Assembly: GCA_947478985.1 (NCBI GenBank)
Contig: CANJYC010000072.1
Coordinates: 1-7,963, forward strand
Source: Acidobacteriota bacterium
GTDB lineage: Bacteria; Acidobacteriota; Vicinamibacteria; Vicinamibacterales; UBA2999
Reading direction: 5' to 3'
DNA: 7,963 nucleotides
Of the stretch, positions 4,965 to 7,963 are shown piece after piece (within the stretch, counting starts at the first letter, position 1; every line of letters starts with the position of its first letter). The notes under the pieces are model-generated. The model saw only the letters and a program-made list of their open reading frames with translations. It made no database searches and had not been told where the DNA came from. A program made the translations under genes and the position numbers.

Positions 4965-7239
4965 GTACTGGCTCGCGGCCATCTGGTGCGCCGCGCATCT
5001 CCCGTCGCTCGCGCCGGCGCTCGAAGACATCGATTCGATCAACTTCGCGCTCGGCCTGCACGAGTTCGACCCCGCGCGTCACCAGCCGCATCCGCCGGGG
5101 TATCCCATCTACATCGCGCTCGGACGGATGTCGCTGGCGGTGGTGTCACGCGTGCATGCGGCGTGGAGCCACGTGGCCATCGATGCCCTGGCGCTGGCCT
5201 TCTGGTCCGCAATCGGCGGCGCCATCGCCATCGTGGCCGCCGCGTCGTTCTTTCGCACGCTCTCGTTGAATCGCACCGGGCCCGACGCACCCGATCAGAT
5301 CACGCCAGGTGCGAGCACCAGTGCCGGAGCGGCATTCTGGGGGACCGCGCTGATGGCGGCCGCGCCGTTGTTCTGGATGACCGGGCTGCGCCCGATGAGC
5401 GACATGCTCGGGCTCGCCGCCATCCTCGTCGCGCTGGCGATGCTGGCGAAGGGGAGGCGTGAGCGGCGGTGGCTGCCGTGGGGCGCGTTCATGGCCGGCG
5501 TGTCCATCGGCATCCGGTCGCAGGCGATGTGGCTGACGATCCCGCTCGTGCTGCTGACGATGGTGTGGCAGCGACGCGCCGGCGTGTGGTGGCTGCTGTC
5601 GCGGCCCGTGGCGGCGCTGGCTGCCGGCGGCGTGGCCTGGGCCGTGCCGCTCGTGGTCGCGAGCGGAGGCGTCGACGCGTACATGCGTGCGCTGGGCACT
5701 CAGGCTCAGCTCGATTTCGCCGGCGTCGACATGGTGTGGCTCCACCCGACGCCTCGCCGGCTGGCGCTCAGCCTCTACGAGACGTTCGTGCTGCCATGGG
5801 CGACGGTGCCGCTGGCCGGGGTCATCGCGCTGGCCGCGCTGGCCGGCGTCGTGGTGCTGCTGCTGCGCGGACGGCAGGTGCTCGGCGTGCTCCTGGTGAC
5901 CTTCGGCCCGTACGCGATCTTCCATCTGCTGCTTCAGGAAACGGTGACGGTGCGCTACGCGCTGCCGCTCGTTCCGCCGATCGCGTGGCTGGCCGCGCGT
6001 GGGATTTCGGCGATTGGACGCCGTGCGGCGCCTGCGCTGTCGGTGGCCCTGGTCGTGGCCGCGGCGATGGTCGCGGTGCCCGGCGGGCTCGCGTATGGTC
6101 GCGAGGCGCACCCGGCATTCCGCGCCATCGCCGACGCAGCACATCGCGCACAGACCGACCCGCCGGCGGCGATGTACTCCCACTACGCGATGCTGCGTCC
6201 GCTGCAGGCGATCGCGACACCCGGTTTCCCTGTCGTCGCCCCGCAGCTGCACCGCGAATGGCTCGGGCTGGTCGACTACTGGCGCGGCGGCGGCACGGCG
6301 CCCGTCTGGTTCCTGGCCGATCCGCGCCGCACGGATCTCGCGCTCATCGATCCGGTCGCGCGCGAGGACGTCACGCGCTACGGATGGACGGTGGCCGATC
6401 GCCCCGAGCTGAGCGGTATCCGGCCGATGACGGCGGACTGGTACCGCCTGTCGGACCCGGGTTGGTTTGCCGGGGAGGGCTGGTCGTTGACGCCCGAGAC
6501 CGGCGGTGAAGCGCGCGCTGGCGCGAAGGGACCAGACCAGCGGTCGATCCAGGCGTGGGTCCGGCGTCGTGATGAGCCGATGCATCTGGTGGTCGGGACG
6601 CGACACCTGGGCGATCCGGGTGACCCCGCGGCGCGCTTCGAGCTGGCCATCGACGGTCGCGTCCTCGACACGTGGACATCCCCGGTTGATGCGCCCAACG
6701 CGCTCCGCTTCGTCGATCTGCCGGACGGGCTCCCCGGCGACGGCCGCTATGCGACGCTGACCGTGTCATCCCATCCGGCCGACGGCAGTCGCCGGCCGGC
6801 GCCGACCGCCGTGCGTCAGTTCGATATCCAGAACGCGACGCGCGCGATCATGGGACTTGGTGACGGGTGGCACGAGCTCGAATACGAGCCCGCGACGGGT
6901 CGCCTGTGGCGGTGGAGCAGCGACCGCGCCGTCCTGCGCATCGCCGGTCCGCCGCGCAACGTCCGGCTGACGCTCACCGGAGAGTCGCCGCTCCGCTATT
7001 TCGACGCCCCGCCCGTGGTCCGCATCATGGCGGGGGAGAGGCCGATCGGAGAATTCCGCCCGGATGCAGACTTCACGCAGCAGATCCTGGTGCCGGCCGA
7101 CGCGCTGGCCTCCGCGCACGGCATCCTGACGATCGTGCAGGATCGCGCCTACCTTCCAGGTCAGGTTGAAGGGACCGCGGACGCGCGGCGGCTGGGACTT
7201 CGACTGTTCGACATCCGGGTGGAGACGGTCGCACCTTGA
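4936..7239 (+). CDS. polytopic membrane protein, GT-C glycosyltransferase-like, with large C-terminal soluble domain
   Basis: A 767-residue protein in two parts. Residues 1 to about 385 hold roughly 9-11 hydrophobic segments (for example 11-28, 85-105, 157-172, 225-243, 287-311, 315-335, 366-384). After the first segment comes E30-D-I-D33, an acidic pair in the first outer loop, then HPPGYP (52-57). This layout is that of GT-C sugar transferases using polyprenyl-phosphate sugars, closest in feel to the DUF2723/TMEM260 and GT39-like groups; RPMSDM (152-157) also resembles them. Residues from about 390 to 767 look soluble and partly beta-rich, probably on the periplasmic side, and I do not recognise them. 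The ATG at 4936 lies inside larE, with AGGATGGG some eight bases upstream; the next Met (68) would lose the motif loop. Translational coupling to larE is likely. Donor and acceptor are unknown; a non-enzymatic membrane role is possible. The stop is followed at once by the pal promoter. Confidence 0.75.
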   Translation: MKGSASTRPEYWLAAIWCAAHLPSLAPALEDIDSINFALGLHEFDPARHQPHPPGYPIYIALGRMSLAVVSRVHAAWSHVAIDALALAFWSAIGGAIAIVAAASFFRTLSLNRTGPDAPDQITPGASTSAGAAFWGTALMAAAPLFWMTGLRPMSDMLGLAAILVALAMLAKGRRERRWLPWGAFMAGVSIGIRSQAMWLTIPLVLLTMVWQRRAGVWWLLSRPVAALAAGGVAWAVPLVVASGGVDAYMRALGTQAQLDFAGVDMVWLHPTPRRLALSLYETFVLPWATVPLAGVIALAALAGVVVLLLRGRQVLGVLLVTFGPYAIFHLLLQETVTVRYALPLVPPIAWLAARGISAIGRRAAPALSVALVVAAAMVAVPGGLAYGREAHPAFRAIADAAHRAQTDPPAAMYSHYAMLRPLQAIATPGFPVVAPQLHREWLGLVDYWRGGGTAPVWFLADPRRTDLALIDPVAREDVTRYGWTVADRPELSGIRPMTADWYRLSDPGWFAGEGWSLTPETGGEARAGAKGPDQRSIQAWVRRRDEPMHLVVGTRHLGDPGDPAARFELAIDGRVLDTWTSPVDAPNALRFVDLPDGLPGDGRYATLTVSSHPADGSRRPAPTAVRQFDIQNATRAIMGLGDGWHELEYEPATGRLWRWSSDRAVLRIAGPPRNVRLTLTGESPLRYFDAPPVVRIMAGERPIGEFRPDADFTQQILVPADALASAHGILTIVQDRAYLPGQVEGTADARRLGLRLFDIRVETVAP

Positions 7240-7268
7240 TTGACAGTGGATCGCCCGGACGCTAAGCT
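7240..7268 (+). promoter_or_regulatory. putative sigma70-like promoter of pal
   Basis: A perfect TTGACA (7240-7245) begins on the base after the GT-C-like gene's stop codon. After a 17-base spacer comes TAAGCT (7263-7268), which keeps the key first, second and last bases of the -10 consensus. The start point would be near 7275, giving a leader of about 37 bases before the ATG. It suggests pal is transcribed separately from the larE chain. Confidence 0.65.
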
Positions 7269-7311
7269 CATCACGCTCGACCACGCAAGAGATCGCTAGG
7301 AGAATGTTCGA

Positions 7312-7893
7312 ATGAATTTGCGCCGAAACCTCGCGTTGATCGCTGTTGCCATGGCGATTGTGATCGGGTTGCAGGGGTGTAACAAGAGGGTACCGCCGCC
7401 CGCGCCTCCACCCCCGGCTCCACCAGCGGCACCGGCACCGCCACCGCCGCCGCCACCACCGCCGCCACCGCCTCCGGCTCCAGCGCCCGCACCGCCGCGG
7501 CCGCTGACCGAGGATGAAATCTTCGCGCGCAAGACGATCGACCAGCTCAACGAGGAAGGGCCGCTCTATGACGTGCCGTTCCAGTTCGACAGCGCGCAAA
7601 TTGGCGTTGACGACCGGCTGCTGATGCAGTCAAACCTCGAATTCCTGCAGCGTTGGAGGTCCGTGCGTGTGACGGTCGAAGGTCACGCCGATGCGCGCGG
7701 CACCAACGAATACAACCTCGCACTCGGTGAGCGCCGGGCCAATGCGGTGAAGGACTACCTGGTCAATCTGGGTGTCGCCGCCGACCGCATCACGGCCGTC
7801 ACCAAGGGTGAGGAAGCGCCGATGTGCACGGATGAGAACGAGTCCTGCTTCTCGAGGAATCGTCGCGGCCACTTCGTGATTACCGCCAAGTAG
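7312..7893 (+). CDS. pal: peptidoglycan-associated lipoprotein Pal (OmpA-family), proline-rich linker
   Basis: A 193-residue outer-membrane lipoprotein that should tether the outer membrane to peptidoglycan, normally within the Tol-Pal system for envelope constriction at division. Residues 1-22 are a signal peptide (basic start, hydrophobic core) ending in lipobox LQGC, so Cys23 would be lipidated; Asn24 at +2 is compatible with outer-membrane sorting. Residues 28-63 form a linker almost only of Pro and Ala, with 13 prolines in a row (43-55). The OmpA-like domain (about 86-192) begins at VPFQFDS and holds VEGHADARGT (122-131) and LALGERRA (136-143); Asp127 and Arg142 match the pair that grips diaminopimelate in peptidoglycan. 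Cys172 and Cys179 sit in the CTDENESC segment common in Pal and may form a disulfide. The ATG at 7312 has AGGAG nine bases upstream. TolB, TolA, TolQ and TolR are not visible; they would normally lie nearby but could be elsewhere. Confidence 0.93.
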   Translation: MNLRRNLALIAVAMAIVIGLQGCNKRVPPPAPPPPAPPAAPAPPPPPPPPPPPPPAPAPAPPRPLTEDEIFARKTIDQLNEEGPLYDVPFQFDSAQIGVDDRLLMQSNLEFLQRWRSVRVTVEGHADARGTNEYNLALGERRANAVKDYLVNLGVAADRITAVTKGEEAPMCTDENESCFSRNRRGHFVITAK

Positions 7894-7906
7894 CGGCGCC
7901 GCCGTG

Positions 7907-7931
7907 GAAGCGGGCTCTCTAGGCCCGCTTC
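7907..7931 (+). terminator. hairpin after pal, probable terminator
   Basis: GAAGCGGGC (7907-7915) pairs perfectly with GCCCGCTTC (7923-7931) around a 7-base loop, giving a 9-bp GC-rich stem 14 bases past the pal stop. No run of T follows on either strand, so it is not a classical intrinsic terminator; it could stop transcription weakly from both sides or protect the 3' end of the mRNA. Confidence 0.6.
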
Positions 7932-7963
7932 ATCTCGCTGACAATGGATCTCGCCGCCTCCAG
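7919..7963 (-). CDS. possible C-terminal end of a convergent gene (partial)
   Basis: Read on the reverse strand, the last 45 bases form an open frame of 14 codons ending in TAG (7921-7919): LEAARSIVSEMKRA. The composition looks like an ordinary helical protein tail, and a gene converging on pal would fit the hairpin between them, which overlaps its last codons. The stretch is too short to identify a family, and an open frame of this length is expected by chance in GC-rich DNA. Confidence 0.3.
   Translation of the reverse strand: MEAARSIVSEMKRA

Noticed and set aside
4936..6606. Several long alternative frames over the GT-C-like gene, on both strands
   Set aside because: They are rich in Arg, Pro, Ala and His and lack hydrophobic segments or motifs, whereas the chosen frame gives coherent membrane segments and HPPGYP.
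7390..7500. CCG/CCA-rich tract as a non-coding repeat element or CRISPR-like array
   Set aside because: It is in frame and encodes the Pro/Ala linker of Pal; there are no regular spacers.

Overview
The window is GC-rich bacterial DNA, with most codons ending in G or C and long accidental open frames on both strands. It encodes a lipoprotein with a signal peptide and an OmpA-like peptidoglycan-binding domain (Pal), so the cell has a Gram-negative envelope. The mix of a GldA-type ABC ATPase, a receiver-PilZ protein, a LarE-type sulfur transferase and a proline-rich Pal would fit a soil-type Acidobacteriota (for example the Vicinamibacteria) or a similar deep-branching Gram-negative lineage. That placement is inference; the window has no rRNA or phylogenetic marker.

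Layout. On the left, positions 1-824 (minus strand) hold the first 274 codons of a GldA-like ABC ATPase that runs off the edge. A 147-base divergent spacer follows, with a plausible promoter for the ABC gene and a small dyad next to the start of the next gene. Positions 972-3074 (plus) encode a complete P1B-type heavy-metal ATPase of the Zn/Cd/Pb export type. It meets head-on a minus-strand receiver-PilZ protein (3071-3793), and the two stop codons share a palindromic CTAG, leaving no room for a terminator between them.

A second divergent spacer (3794-3915) carries a good promoter for a compact plus-strand gene chain. This chain is a tiny LysW-like zinc ribbon with a run of about 39 mostly Asp/Glu residues (3916-4146), a larE-type sulfur transferase overlapping it by 4 bases (4143-4964), and a large GT-C-like membrane protein overlapping larE by 29 bases (4936-7239). 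Directly after that last stop codon lies a strong sigma70-like promoter, then pal (7312-7893) and a 9-bp hairpin. The right edge may hold the last 14 codons of a convergent gene.

How the genes fit together. Most families are recognisable and ordinary. The least explained part is the coupled set of zinc ribbon with acidic tail, LarE and GT-C-like protein. LarE normally makes the nickel-pincer cofactor with LarB and LarC, but neither is present here. The tight coupling to a carrier-like zinc ribbon raises the possibility that this LarE works with a small protein partner (sulfur or metal supply, or a carrier). This is a hypothesis. No tRNA, rRNA, CRISPR array, insertion sequence or phage gene was seen.
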